From Micromonospora pallida (GTDB taxonomy: Bacteria > Actinomycetota > Actinomycetes > Mycobacteriales > Micromonosporaceae): 64,000 bases of DNA. The DNA is taken from NCBI RefSeq assembly GCF_900090325.1, contig NZ_FMHW01000002.1:992001-1056000 (forward strand). The letters are read 5' to 3'. The translations under genes were made by a program, and so were the position numbers. The notes under the pieces were generated by a model that made no database searches, was not told the DNA's origin, and saw nothing but the letters and a program-made list of their open reading frames with translations. Of this stretch, positions 27,801 to 36,476 are shown piece by piece; the first letter of the stretch is position 1, and the number at the start of each line of letters is the position of its first letter.

Positions 27801-29339
27801 TCAGCGTCCCGTTGATGGGGCGCTTCGCCGGACCGCCAGGGCCACGAGTGCGCCAGCAGCGGCGATGACGGCCCCGGCGAGCATGGTCGTGTGCATGCCG
27901 GCGAGGAAGGACACGTTCGTGTAGTCGGTCAGGGTGGCGGCGAGGTGGGGTGTGGCTCCGTCGGGGATCGGCGCCACGCCACCAGCGACGGCGGTGCTGC
28001 CGAATCGTTTGATCGGCCCGGTCAGCGCGGCGGGTAGGCCCGAGTGGTCGAGAAGATCGCTGAAGTGTGCGCTGGTGGCGACGGCCATGAACCCGCCGAG
28101 CACGGCGACTCCGAGAGTGGCCCCGAGGCGGCTGGCGGTTTGCTGCGCACCCGCTGCAGGACCGGCGAGGTTGACGGGTGCGGTGCCGACGGTCGCGTTG
28201 ACGGTGGCGGTGACCAGCAGGCCGAGCCCGATGCCGATCAGGGTGAGGCCGACGGCGAGTTGTGGGTAACCGCCGTCCGGGCGGGCGAACGAACTGCTGG
28301 TCAGGCCGGCTGCCACGAGTAGACAGCCGATGACGAGGGTCCACCGGTCACCGATGCGGGTGATGATGCGGCCGGAGAGGATCGCCCCGGCCAGCATGGC
28401 CAGGCCAAGCGGGAGCAGCCGTACACCGACCATGGTTGCTGACAGGTGCTGGATCTGTAGCCAGAACAGGGAAACGACGAACAGCCCGCCGTTGAGCGCG
28501 AAGAACGCGAGAACGCTCAACACCGCGCCGGCCGCAAACGAACGGTTCCGGAACAGCGAGAGCGGTACGAGCGGATCCGAGGCGCGCGTCTCGATCAGGA
28601 GGAACGCGACGAGGGCCACTGCGGCGACCACGAACAGCGCGACTGTGGAGGTGGCCGTCCATCCGGATCTCGGTGCGTCGATAAGGGCGTAGACCAGCGC
28701 GGTCAGCGTGACGACCAGCGAAACGGTGCCGGCGAGGTCGAACCGTTCCGCCGTACGGAGGCGGACCTCTCGGAGTGCGGCAGCGCCGAAGACCAGGCAG
28801 AGAACCGCGATCGGAACGTTGATGAACATTGTCCAGCGCCAGCCGAGCGCCTGGACGATCACTCCTCCCAGGACCGGACCAGCAGCGATGGACAGGCCCT
28901 GTACGGAGTTGAAGATTCCGATCGCTGAGGGCAGTCGTTCTTCGGTCACGCTGACGCGGAGCAACGACAGCGCATTGGTGGTGAGGAACCCACCGAACAC
29001 ACCCTGCGCGACGCGAAGTGCGACGATCAGGACGACCGGCGTTGACAACCCGATGAGCAACGATGTCAAGCCAAAGCCGCCGATACCGAGCAGGAAGACC
29101 CGACGTCGCCCGAACCGGTCACCGAGCTTGCCGGCCAACACCAAGGAACCGGTCAGGCCGAGCAGGTAGGCGCTGGTGATCCACTGCAGGTCGCCCAGTC
29201 CCACACCGAGGTCCGTCGCGATGGCGCCGTTCGCGACCGCCAGGATCGTCGTGGCCAGTCCCGGCATCAACGCTCCGAGCGTCACGGCCAGCAACGGCAG
29301 ACCACTGGCTCTGGTTGTCCGGGCGATGTCCGTGGTCAC
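27801..29339 (-). CDS. DHA2-family MFS drug exporter (14 TM)
   Basis: About 512 residues from the GTG at 29337-29339; the RBS GAGGGAG is correctly spaced for it and too close to the ATG at 29346. The sequence shows the EmrB/QacA layout with 14 hydrophobic segments, a motif A (GKLGDRFGRRRVFLLG) near residue 75, and motif C-like GPVLGGVIVQALGWRW near 150. It is a proton-driven exporter of small hydrophobic compounds. It is divergent from a marR gene 60 bases away, the usual arrangement for a self-regulated drug-efflux pair. A run-on start further upstream would cross the shared promoter and is rejected. Confidence 0.88.
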   Translation of the reverse strand: MTTDIARTTRASGLPLLAVTLGALMPGLATTILAVANGAIATDLGVGLGDLQWITSAYLLGLTGSLVLAGKLGDRFGRRRVFLLGIGGFGLTSLLIGLSTPVVLIVALRVAQGVFGGFLTTNALSLLRVSVTEERLPSAIGIFNSVQGLSIAAGPVLGGVIVQALGWRWTMFINVPIAVLCLVFGAAALREVRLRTAERFDLAGTVSLVVTLTALVYALIDAPRSGWTATSTVALFVVAAVALVAFLLIETRASDPLVPLSLFRNRSFAAGAVLSVLAFFALNGGLFVVSLFWLQIQHLSATMVGVRLLPLGLAMLAGAILSGRIITRIGDRWTLVIGCLLVAAGLTSSSFARPDGGYPQLAVGLTLIGIGLGLLVTATVNATVGTAPVNLAGPAAGAQQTASRLGATLGVAVLGGFMAVATSAHFSDLLDHSGLPAALTGPIKRFGSTAVAGGVAPIPDGATPHLAATLTDYTNVSFLAGMHTTMLAGAVIAAAGALVALAVRRSAPSTGR

Positions 29340-29364
29340 CAGCATCTCCCTCGAAGTAGTTTGC

Positions 29365-29376
29365 TGATGCCCATCA
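29365..29376. promoter_or_regulatory. Palindromic operator candidate between marR and MFS genes
   Basis: TGATGCCCATCA: 5-bp arms (TGATG/CATCA) around a CC centre, between the divergent starts. It lies 24 bases before the marR ATG, just upstream of a TATAGT -10-like element (29389-29394), so a bound MarR dimer could block both promoters. Confidence 0.5.
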
Positions 29377-29399
29377 CCGTAGCCTGATATAGTGGGGAT

Positions 29400-29891
29400 A
29401 TGCAAACCATCTCGTCGTCCGGGGACGAGCGCCGACACCGGATCGAACTGGCCCTCGGTGAGCGGATCAACGCCCTCATCAGCGCGACCCGGGCGCTGAG
29501 CGAACGCAGCGCCGCGCACTTCCACCCGCAGCTGCAACCAGCCGCGTTTCACATCGCGCGCTGGCTCTACGCCTTCGGCCCAGCACGACCCAGCGAGGTC
29601 GCCGAGGCCGTCGGCATGGACCGCAGTTCCACCAGCACCCTGATCGGCAAGATGCGATCACTCGGCCTGCTGGACAGCTCACCGGCCCCGGACGACCGGC
29701 GCAGCATCATCATCCAGCTCAGTCCCCAAGGCCAGGAACGGGTCGCGGCGACGATCGAGGAGCGCGGCAAGGAGTTCTACGCCCGCACACAGGACTGGTC
29801 GACCGAGGATCTCGCCCAGCTCGTCGAACTCCTCGGACGCCTCACCTCCGAGCGATCACCCGAGACGAGGAGTCAGGCCCTGAGCCCGTAG
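29400..29891 (+). CDS. MarR-family transcriptional regulator
   Basis: 163 residues: helical N-terminus, then a winged helix with PARPSEVAEAVGMDRSSTST as the HTH and PAPDDRRSIIIQLSPQG as the wing (DDRR is the family hallmark). Dimer helices form the rest. It probably represses the divergent efflux gene and itself until a ligand binds. The ATG directly follows TATAGTGGGGAT, so the transcript is likely leaderless or nearly so: no RBS is visible apart from GGGG. It is followed by a hairpin at 29949. Confidence 0.88.
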   Translation: MQTISSSGDERRHRIELALGERINALISATRALSERSAAHFHPQLQPAAFHIARWLYAFGPARPSEVAEAVGMDRSSTSTLIGKMRSLGLLDSSPAPDDRRSIIIQLSPQGQERVAATIEERGKEFYARTQDWSTEDLAQLVELLGRLTSERSPETRSQALSP

Positions 29892-29948
29892 CAGACCACA
29901 CCGGAAGATCTCCACGGCCAGCGAGGATCCGCGAGAGTGGCGTTGGCG

Positions 29949-29982
29949 GGCTGTCGAGGCGGTCGGCGTTGGGCCGACAGCC
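29949..29982 (+). terminator. Hairpin downstream of marR
   Basis: GGCTGTCG pairs perfectly with CGACAGCC (29975-29982); an alternative inner stem GTCGGC/GCCGAC overlaps it. There is no T tract. It is placed 58 bases after the marR stop. Confidence 0.5.
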
Positions 29983-30111
29983 GGCAAAGTTGTGACATCA
30001 GCGAGTCCTTGGTCGCGTCCGGCGACGACCTTTCCAGGTCGCAGAGACGAACCGCCCAGGTCGCAGACAGGAAACGGTGTAGCTCATGTTGAATAACGGA
30101 CGAACTCGCTG

Positions 30112-30703
30112 ATGATCGAAGTTAGAACACTCACGAAGTGGTACGGGTCGGTAACGGCCGTCGACGGAGCTACCTTCACTGCCGCAGCCGGCCGGGTCAC
30201 CGGTTTCCTCGGGCTCAACGGCTCAGGCAAGACGACATGCCTGCGGATGCTGCTCGGCCTGATCCGCCCGACATCGGGCACCGAACTGATCAACGGCAGG
30301 CGATACCGCGACCTTCCCGAACCGCTCCGGCAGGTCGGAGCGGTCCTCGAACAAGGCATCAGCCATCCGGGCCAGACCGGCCGAGCACATCTCATCAGCC
30401 ATGCGATCCTCACCGACGCGAGCTACGCCAGGGTCGAGGAGCTGATCGCGTACGTCGGCTGACCTGTACGGCTATGCGACCACCGCGCTACGAATCCGCA
30501 GTCGGGATCCAGGGCGTCTCGGGCAGGCGTACGAGCGGGCCGGCGGCCACGTCAGCACCGACGGGCACACCCTGGAGGTGACCGGACTCTCCGCCGAGGA
30601 CGCTGGCGAGATCGCTCTCGACGTGCAGGTATCCCTCTACGAGCTGACCGTCGACACCCCCAACCTCGAGCAGGTCTTTCTCAGCCTGGCGACGACCCGG
30701 TGA
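30112..30703 (+). pseudogene. ABC exporter ATP-binding protein, internally deleted
   Basis: The first 117 codons are a normal drug-type ABC ATPase: KWYGSVTAVDGATFTA, Walker A GLNGSGKTTCLRML, and QVGAVLEQG with the Q-loop. The frame stops at 30462. From about 30520 a second frame reads HTLEVTGLSAEDAGEIA and ELTVDTPNLEQVFLSLATTR, the family's typical C-terminus. The signature (LSGGQ), Walker B and H-loop are all missing, so several hundred bases were lost. The stop overlaps the start of the permease (GTGA). Confidence 0.85.
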
Positions 30704-31174
30704 TCGCCCTCGTTCGCGCTTTCGGCCTCGCCACCATGCAGACAGCTCAGCACTACCAGCACCAGACCGCCGTACTGCTCCACCTGGGCCGCCCCAACCG
30801 GGTGCTGGCACTCGTCGCTCAGCTCATCGCAGGCGTGATCGTGACCGTGGCTTTCGCCGCCCTGAGCGACCGTGCTCGGGAAGGGCCACGTCGAGCACTA
30901 TCGGGACGCGCTGGTCGTCGTGCCGCTGATGGCCATCTTCGCCACTGCCACCGCAACGATCCTCCGCCGCCCGACGTGGCTGTTCCTCTCGTCCGGCGCC
31001 TGGTTCATCATCATCGAAGGACTGATCAGTACGTTGGAGAAGCCGTGGCCGTTCACCGCTTTCCTCCAAGCCAGCGCCGGCGACCGCCTCCACCTGCTGA
31101 TCTTCGCCGGCTGGGCGACCCTGGCAGTCGTCGGTGCCATCGCCGCGATCCATCGCGACCTCGCCGGCGAGTGA
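30700..31174 (+). pseudogene. ABC exporter permease, internally deleted
   Basis: The GTG at 30700 opens ALVRAFGLATMQTAQHYQ and LVAQLIAGVIVTVAFAALS, then a shift and deletion near 30870 lead into VEHYRDALVVVPLMAIFA, WLFLSSGAWFIIIEGL and LLIFAGWATLAVVG, ending at 31174. It is the partner of the broken ATPase just upstream. Both genes lost their middle parts, so the exporter is not functional. Confidence 0.75.
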
Positions 31175-31339
31175 CTCCGCAGCGAATGGCCGCTGTCGCC
31201 TCCTCGTGGCGATCCTCCTTCCAACTGCGAGGGAGTTCGTCTGGGCTGGTGCCGAGGGCGGCGAGCGGGGATCCTGACTGGGCGTGGCGACTACGAACTG
31301 CAGTCGGATCGAGTGGACAACCGATCGTGACAACGGCAG

Positions 31340-31420
31340 GCGGAGCGCTTCTACGAGAAGATCGGTGCTGCGCAGAACGGCGACAAGATCCTCAACGTCT
31401 GGAGGGCCAACTGCCCGTCG
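31340..31420 (+). pseudogene. GNAT acetyltransferase 3' fragment
   Basis: The short stretch AERFYEKIGAAQNGDKILNV followed by WRAN matches the C-terminal strand region of GNAT acetyltransferases. No upstream acetyl-CoA binding part is present. The next 350 bases to the lipoprotein gene hold only low-quality open frames. Confidence 0.45.
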
Positions 31421-31788
31421 GCGAGGGCTTCTCGGATGATCTGGGGGCGTAGCGCGAGGATCTTGGCGTCAGCGCGATGGCTCGGACTTCCCGTGCCATG
31501 TCGGGGTCGTCCGATCCGCCTGCGTCGTCGGGGATGTCGAGGATGGCTGCCATCACTGGTGTGACCACTGGACCGTGGTGGCCGGAGACTGCCCGCACCA
31601 GGTGGGCGCGTTGCGGCCAGGTGTCCAGGGAGGGATACGCGTCGACCACAATGCCGACTCCGGTCGTCACCGGTCCACCGTCGGCGGCGAGCAGTGGTGT
31701 CTGGTGGGTTGTCCTGATGCGGGGTTCGAGGCGCACGGTCGTGTCGGACCTGACAGGTAAGGTCAGCCGCCCGTCCAGAGGAGCTGTT

Positions 31789-32070
31789 ATGAGAACATCC
31801 CGCGTGGTCCTCGCCGTCACCATGGCCTTCGTCCTTGCCGGCTGTGGTGGCGGACACGAGGGTAATTGGTCCAACGAGCAGCTACAGAAGGATGGGTCCA
31901 CCGCGGTCAAGCGCGACCTCGGTAAGGATGTGACCCTTCAGTGCGAGGGTGGCCTCACCAACCGGCAGGGCTCGTCGACCCGCTGCAAGGGCTCGGACGG
32001 TATGGCCTACATCATCGATGTGAAGAGCGAGGGCGAACTTCGCGCCAGCGGCGGCACCCAGCCGTTCTAA
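31789..32070 (+). CDS. Small lipoprotein, DUF4333-like
   Basis: 93 residues from ATG 31789 with AGGAG seven bases upstream. Signal peptide RVVLAVTMAFVLAGCGGG carries a lipobox (LAGC), so it is secreted and lipid-anchored. The mature part has two cysteines framing LTNRQGSSTR and ends AYIIDVKSEGELRASGG, like DUF4333 domains of actinobacterial lipoproteins. Function unknown. It is followed by a perfect hairpin and stands alone. Confidence 0.8.
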   Translation: MRTSRVVLAVTMAFVLAGCGGGHEGNWSNEQLQKDGSTAVKRDLGKDVTLQCEGGLTNRQGSSTRCKGSDGMAYIIDVKSEGELRASGGTQPF

Positions 32071-32105
32071 CCCGGGCTGCGGCTTCCGCGACGGGCTCTG
32101 GCCGT

Positions 32106-32129
32106 CGCGCCGCCCCACCGGGCGGCGCG
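32106..32129 (+). terminator. Hairpin after lipoprotein gene
   Basis: Perfect 10-bp stem CGCGCCGCCC / GGGCGGCGCG with a 4-base loop, 35 bases after the stop. There is no U tract, as is common in actinobacteria. Confidence 0.65.
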
Positions 32130-32179
32130 GGCATAGCTCGGTCTCAAACAAACCGAGCAAAGGTTGTGGACCGCCTCAA

Positions 32180-32396
32180 CTGGTCGTGTTCGTAGCGGCG
32201 AATGGGATCGCCGGTTCGCTGGTCGATGTGGGACAGCCGGTTCGCCCGGCAGCGGGTCCACACGGCGTGCACCGTCGAGGCGGCCATGCCGAGCCGGCCG
32301 ACCAGACGCGCGAGACGAGGACGTGCACGGGGAGGGTCAACGCGGCGTTAGGGTGGATGACGAAGGCCTCCTGGTTGGCGGAGCGGTTCCTAGACA
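32180..32396 (-). pseudogene. IS481-family transposase fragment
   Basis: The minus strand reads VIHPNAALT, then after loss of the middle, RLGMAASTVHAVWTRCRANR and LSHIDQRTGDPIRRYEHD. These are the first residues and the HTH region of IS481-type transposases; most of the HTH and all of the catalytic core are absent. TGTCTAGGAACCGCTCC reading inward from 32396 may be the element's terminal repeat. Confidence 0.75.
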
Positions 32397-32430
32397 GCTC
32401 CACTCCACAACCGGAGGCCTTCGTCATCCA
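32354..32430. repeat. 18-bp inverted repeat
   Basis: TGGATGACGAAGGCCTCC (32354-32371) and its exact reverse complement (32413-32430) flank 41 bases containing the IS481 terminal region. The arms cover the first codons of the IS481 remnant and a mirror copy of them, suggesting an inverted duplication or two facing element ends. Confidence 0.75.
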
Positions 32431-32649
32431 GCAGATTCAGACCGTGTCGTCATACCACCTCAACCAACCTCCCTGGGCAGTACAACTAGCTCCGTGGTGT
32501 CGGCTGCGACCCGACGCGTCACCGTCATGCCGGCCGCGCCTCCGTGTGAGCCGACCACCTCGCCGCCCCCACCGCGGAGTGGTAGCTGCACAGCTGCGGA
32601 CCCGGCGCGCGGAAGGACCTACCTGCGGTGCTGGTCACCCGAGCCCGGA

Positions 32650-33430
32650 TCAGATGAAGATCGTGCGGGCCGGGTCGAGGAAGTCGGTCGCGATGATCTG
32701 GGCGGCGCCGTAGGGCATGGTGTCGAAGCCCTTGTAGTTGTGCCAGGCCTTGATCTGGCCGTCGGTTTGGATCAGCGCGATTTCGGCGCGGCCGTCGTCG
32801 TTGAGATCCATGAAGCGTACCCTCGCGGGGTCGGTGAATCCGGTCGCGAGGGTGACGGTGTAGCCGTATGGCGAGGTGGCGAAGCCGAGGTCGTTGTGCC
32901 ATGCCTTGATCTGGCCGTCGGTCTGGATCAGGGCGATCTCGGACCGGCCGTCGTCGTCCAGGTCGGTGAACACGGTCCGGGCCGGGTCGGTGAATCCGGT
33001 CGCGATGACGACGGAGTTCCCGTATGGCAAGGTGGCGAAGCCGAGGTCGTTGTGCCAGGCCCTGATCTGGCCGTCCGCCTGGATCTGGATCAGCTCGGAC
33101 TTTCCGTCGTTGTCGAGGTCGGCGAAGCGTACCCGGGCCGGGTCGGTGAATCCGGTCGCGATGACGACGGAGTTCCCGTATGGCGAGGTGGCGAAGCCGA
33201 GGTCGTTGTGCCAGGCCCTGATCTGGCCGTCCGCCTGGATCTGGATCAGCTCGGACTTTCCGTCGTCGTCGAGGTCGGCGAAGCGCACCCTGGCCGGGTC
33301 GGTGAAGGAGGTCCCGATGACCGCGGCGGCGCCGTACGGCATGGTGTCGAAGCCCTTGTAGTTGTGCCAGGCCTTGATCTGGCCGTCGGTCTGGATCAGG
33401 GCGATCTCGGCGCGGCCGTTGCCGTCGAGC
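32650..33430 (-). repeat. Five tandem 147-bp coding repeats
   Basis: The 3' part of the GH43 gene is five in-frame repeats of 147 bp. The second and third units differ by only a few bases, so they arose or were homogenised recently. The repeat unit encodes one FG-GAP/VCBS-like beta module. Confidence 0.85.
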
Positions 33431-34431
33431 GAGGATTTCCGGCTGCCGCCCTGAACCGGTAGGCCGTTGACCCAGCGGAGGTTGATCGAGTACATGTGCC
33501 TGCTGCCGTCCGCGACCGCGGCGTGCATCACGACCTTGTCGCCGCCGCCCAGCCCATCCTGGGCCGTCACGACGTCCGCGCCGCCTGGACCACAGAGTCC
33601 CGTGTTGGCCTGGGTCATGAAGGCCTGCGGCGCCGGTGTCCAGGGGCCGGTGACCGCCGGCGCCGTGGCGTACGACGTGTAGTAGCCGCAGCTGGCGAAG
33701 GACCCACCGGAGTAGAACAGCACCATCTTGTCGTCACGCTGGACCAGGTCCGGCGCCTCGATGATCTGACCTGCCGCAACGGTCAGCATCGCGGTCGTCG
33801 AACCGACCAGGGTGGTGCCGTTGTTGGTGACCTGGCTGACCCAGAGCGTGGACGGCCGGTTGATGGCGTTGCCGTCGTTCTTCCAGGTGAGGTAGCGCGT
33901 TCCGTTCCGTGCGACGAAGGTGTTCGCATCGATCGCGCCGCCCTGGCTGAGGGGGCAGATGAGCGGCCCCGATCCGTAGGGCACGAACCCCCCGAGCGGC
34001 GAGGTCGCGATCGCGACGCCGATGCACTGACGACCAGAGGCGGCGTCCTGGGCCGTGTAGGTGAGGGTCAGACTGCCGTCAGGGTTGGGCTGCACGTCGG
34101 GAGCCCAGGTCCTGCCGGCGACGGCCCAGCTGCCGGGCCCGCCCGGCATCGCGTCACCGAGGACCTGCCACGGCCCGTCGATGGTAGGCGCGCTGGCCAC
34201 CGGGAGGTGCCTGAAGTCGTTGGTGGCATAGGCGTACCAGGTCTGGCCGATGCGGACCACGTCCGGGTCTGCGAACCCTTGGGCGATGAGCTTTCTGGGG
34301 CCTTCGGCTACGGCGGTGACGGCGCTCGGGCCTGCCACGACCGGCGCGGCCGGAACGACCAGAGCGAGGGTGGCAAGCACTGCGAGCGAGGCCGCGTTGG
34401 CTTGGCTGCGGCGGATGGGCGGGATACGCAT
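32650..34431 (-). CDS. Secreted GH43-type glycoside hydrolase with C-terminal repeats
   Basis: 593 residues. A Sec signal peptide (SLAVLATLALVVPAAPVVAG) is followed by a five-bladed beta-propeller hydrolase of GH43 type: general base Asp in GFADPDVVRIGQ (about residue 55), WAPDVQ in the middle, and general acid Glu in QIIEAPDLV near 228. From about residue 333 come five near-identical 49-residue repeats (IQTDGQIKAWHN, GFTDPARVRFADLDDDGKSE), an FG-GAP/VCBS-like beta module that may bind ligand. GH43 enzymes cut arabinan or xylan. A palindrome GGCCTAGGCC at 34484-34493 lies upstream and could be an operator. No sugar transporter is adjacent. Confidence 0.85.
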   Translation of the reverse strand: MRIPPIRRSQANAASLAVLATLALVVPAAPVVAGPSAVTAVAEGPRKLIAQGFADPDVVRIGQTWYAYATNDFRHLPVASAPTIDGPWQVLGDAMPGGPGSWAVAGRTWAPDVQPNPDGSLTLTYTAQDAASGRQCIGVAIATSPLGGFVPYGSGPLICPLSQGGAIDANTFVARNGTRYLTWKNDGNAINRPSTLWVSQVTNNGTTLVGSTTAMLTVAAGQIIEAPDLVQRDDKMVLFYSGGSFASCGYYTSYATAPAVTGPWTPAPQAFMTQANTGLCGPGGADVVTAQDGLGGGDKVVMHAAVADGSRHMYSINLRWVNGLPVQGGSRKSSLDGNGRAEIALIQTDGQIKAWHNYKGFDTMPYGAAAVIGTSFTDPARVRFADLDDDGKSELIQIQADGQIRAWHNDLGFATSPYGNSVVIATGFTDPARVRFADLDNDGKSELIQIQADGQIRAWHNDLGFATLPYGNSVVIATGFTDPARTVFTDLDDDGRSEIALIQTDGQIKAWHNDLGFATSPYGYTVTLATGFTDPARVRFMDLNDDGRAEIALIQTDGQIKAWHNYKGFDTMPYGAAQIIATDFLDPARTIFI

Positions 34432-34499
34432 GGCGGGCTCCCTTCGGGGTCGGCCGTCGTTGTCCGCGGCGCGACCAAATACCGGCCTAGGCCAGTATC

Positions 34500-35000
34500 G
34501 TGGAGGCCACCCGAGTTGATGTCAATGGCTTGCTGCGCACAGAGGCCCGTACCAGCGCCTGTCGTTCACGGGTGGGGTGTCCCCATGGTCCTGTCAGATG
34601 AGGAACAGGGATGCGGGGCAGGGTGAATGTCGGCAGCACGGCGACGTGCCTGACCTCGGTCCGAGCGGCTGGGGTGCTCGCTGTCCGCCTCGCGGCCGGC
34701 TGGCGAGGAGACACGCGGTTGCGGTATCTGCGGCCGATCCAGACTGTGCAACATCGCGTGCTGGATCCGTCCTCGCTCCGGCTACCCGCCGCTGACACCG
34801 ACCTCCGTGATGGCGATCCATCAGACGACGCCGCTGCCGAGCAGCGTGTCGACGGTGCTGACCGTGTATGCGAGAAGCATCCGCCGCAGGTCTGGTGAGG
34901 TGGCGGGCGCCGCAACTTGTTTCACGCAGTTCCCTTCCGTGTGGGTCGGCGAAGGTCCATGTGCTGATGGCGAAGGCGAGCGCCAGGAGGACATGTTGCT
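34500..35000. other. Non-coding stretch upstream of the serine-hydrolase gene
   Basis: About 500 bases with only shadow-like frames. A short minus-strand reading near 34820-34920 (SPDLRRMLLAYTVSTVD) faintly recalls the first helix of an MFS protein but is too short to claim. Confidence 0.35.
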
Positions 35001-35042
35001 GTATCGCGGGCGTATCGAAAAACGCATATGCCACCGCAACGG
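35001..35042 (+). promoter_or_regulatory. Repeated promoter/operator block, copy 1
   Basis: A 42-base block starting GTATCGCGGGCGTATC and ending GCCACCGCAACGG is repeated at 36414-36455 with 4 differences. Inside is an imperfect inverted repeat CGTATC-N8-CATATG. It lies about 80 bases before the serine-hydrolase ATG. Confidence 0.7.
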
Positions 35043-35122
35043 TCGTGCGTCTTAGGTGCAGGAGTGGAGCCGAACGCATCACTGTCAGCGCACGATTCGT
35101 CGACCGGGAAAGGAGCGTGATC

Positions 35123-36394
35123 ATGGATTCGGACACCGCACGTGGTATCGACCGGCGGCGGCTGGTCACATGGGGCGGGGTGGCCGCCGCCGGTATGGTG
35201 GCGGCGGGCGGGCCGCTGGTAGGCGCCAGGATCGGCCACGCCGACTCAGCCCCCACCGGCTCGTCCGGGCGCGACCGGATCCCGCCGGAGACCCGGCCCG
35301 GCGGAGCCTACGACCGGTATGTGGCGCGGCTGGCCGCCGAGGGCAAGTTCTCCGGCGTGGTGCTGCTGTCGTACCGGGGCCGGACGGTGCTGTCGCGCAG
35401 CTACGGCATGGCCGACCAGGAGAAGAGGATCCGCAACCACGAGGGCGTCGCGTTCAACCTTTCCTCGGGGAGCCAGCCCTTCCTGTCGGTGGCCGTCCTG
35501 CAGTTGGTGCAGCAGGGCAGGGTGACGCTGTCGGACAAGGTGGGCACCCACCTGACGGGCTTCGCCAGAGAGATCGCCGAGCAGGTGACCATCCACCACC
35601 TGCTCACCAGCACCTCCGGGCTGGACGCCCCGATGCCGGACTGGCAACGCGTCTTCCACAGCCGGGAGGAGGTGCACGAGTACAACGAGCAGTGGGCCCG
35701 GCAGGCGACGCTGGTGGGGGTTCCCGGCACGAGGTCCAATGGCCACCGTCCCGGCGGCGGCGTCGGCCTGGCCATGGCCGCGCAGATCGTGGAGGCCGTG
35801 TCCGGCGTGACGTTCTGGGACTACGTGCACGAGCATGTCTTCGAGCGCTCCGGCATGAGCGGCTCGGCGTTCTACACCAGGGAGCAGTGGCTCACCGACG
35901 AGCACATCGCGCATCCGTACATGCGGCAAGCCGACGGCAGCCTCGTGGACGCCGTCCGCAACCTGGACAAGGGCAGCCTGGATCCGAACATACGAGGCAG
36001 GAATCCGGGCCGCAGCTTCATCGGTTACGCCTCGGGTGACGGTTTCGCCACCGCGCCGGACCTGGTCCGGTTCGCGGAAGCGCTGCGCGACGGCACGGTG
36101 CTCGACCGGCCCTACGCCGACCTGTTCGCCGGCCCCAAGCTCCCCGGCCCGGAGCCCACATCGTACGAGGCGTACACGATGCCGGTCAGCATCGTCAACG
36201 GTCAGTGGGTGATCGGGCGCGGCGGCGGGGGCGGTGGCATCGGCGCCAACTGGAGCATCTACCCGGACACCGGTTGGGTCGGCGTCGTCCTCAGCAACCA
36301 CGACGGCGTGCCGATGCTGGACATCTGCCTGCGGGAGGCTGAGGCCGTCACCGGCGGGCCAGTCGGCCCACCCGGCGGCGGGGGTGGTGGCTGA
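35123..36394 (+). CDS. Secreted serine-hydrolase-fold protein (beta-lactamase family) with altered active site
   Basis: 423 residues from ATG 35123 (AAAGGAG upstream). A Tat signal (DRRRLVTWGGVAAAG) precedes a class C beta-lactamase/esterase fold. The usual S-x-x-K motif reads FNLSSGSQPF: Ser115 is kept but Lys is Gln118. The Y-x-N motif reads RSN (Arg204-Asn206). The final His/Lys-Gly box reads IGRGGGGGGIGANW, with Arg where His or Lys is expected. Thus Ser and Asn remain but the general bases are gone, so it may bind rather than hydrolyse, or use another mechanism. The C-terminus is a Gly-rich tail. The same repeated promoter block precedes the next gene. Confidence 0.8.
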   Translation: MDSDTARGIDRRRLVTWGGVAAAGMVAAGGPLVGARIGHADSAPTGSSGRDRIPPETRPGGAYDRYVARLAAEGKFSGVVLLSYRGRTVLSRSYGMADQEKRIRNHEGVAFNLSSGSQPFLSVAVLQLVQQGRVTLSDKVGTHLTGFAREIAEQVTIHHLLTSTSGLDAPMPDWQRVFHSREEVHEYNEQWARQATLVGVPGTRSNGHRPGGGVGLAMAAQIVEAVSGVTFWDYVHEHVFERSGMSGSAFYTREQWLTDEHIAHPYMRQADGSLVDAVRNLDKGSLDPNIRGRNPGRSFIGYASGDGFATAPDLVRFAEALRDGTVLDRPYADLFAGPKLPGPEPTSYEAYTMPVSIVNGQWVIGRGGGGGGIGANWSIYPDTGWVGVVLSNHDGVPMLDICLREAEAVTGGPVGPPGGGGGG

Positions 36395-36413
36395 GTGGCG
36401 CCGGGCACTGTGT

Positions 36414-36455
36414 GTATCGCGGACGTATGGAAAATCGCATACGCCACCGCAACGG
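36414..36455 (+). promoter_or_regulatory. Repeated promoter/operator block, copy 2
   Basis: Second copy of the 42-base block at 35001. Here the inner inverted repeat is perfect: CGTATG-N8-CATACG. It ends 21 bases before the ATG of the VanZ-like gene. Both copies sit just upstream of the two-component system genes, whose response regulator is a candidate binder. Confidence 0.7.
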
Positions 36456-36476
36456 CCCTCCGGCTTTGATGGGGGC

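Noticed and set aside
31392..31910. 172-codon minus-strand frame overlapping the lipoprotein start
   Set aside because: It begins inside the lipoprotein gene on the opposite strand; the lipoprotein has a clear signal peptide, RBS and terminator.
34484..34493. Palindrome GGCCTAGGCC as an operator
   Set aside because: Only 10 bp and of simple GC-rich composition; kept as a remark, not as a feature.
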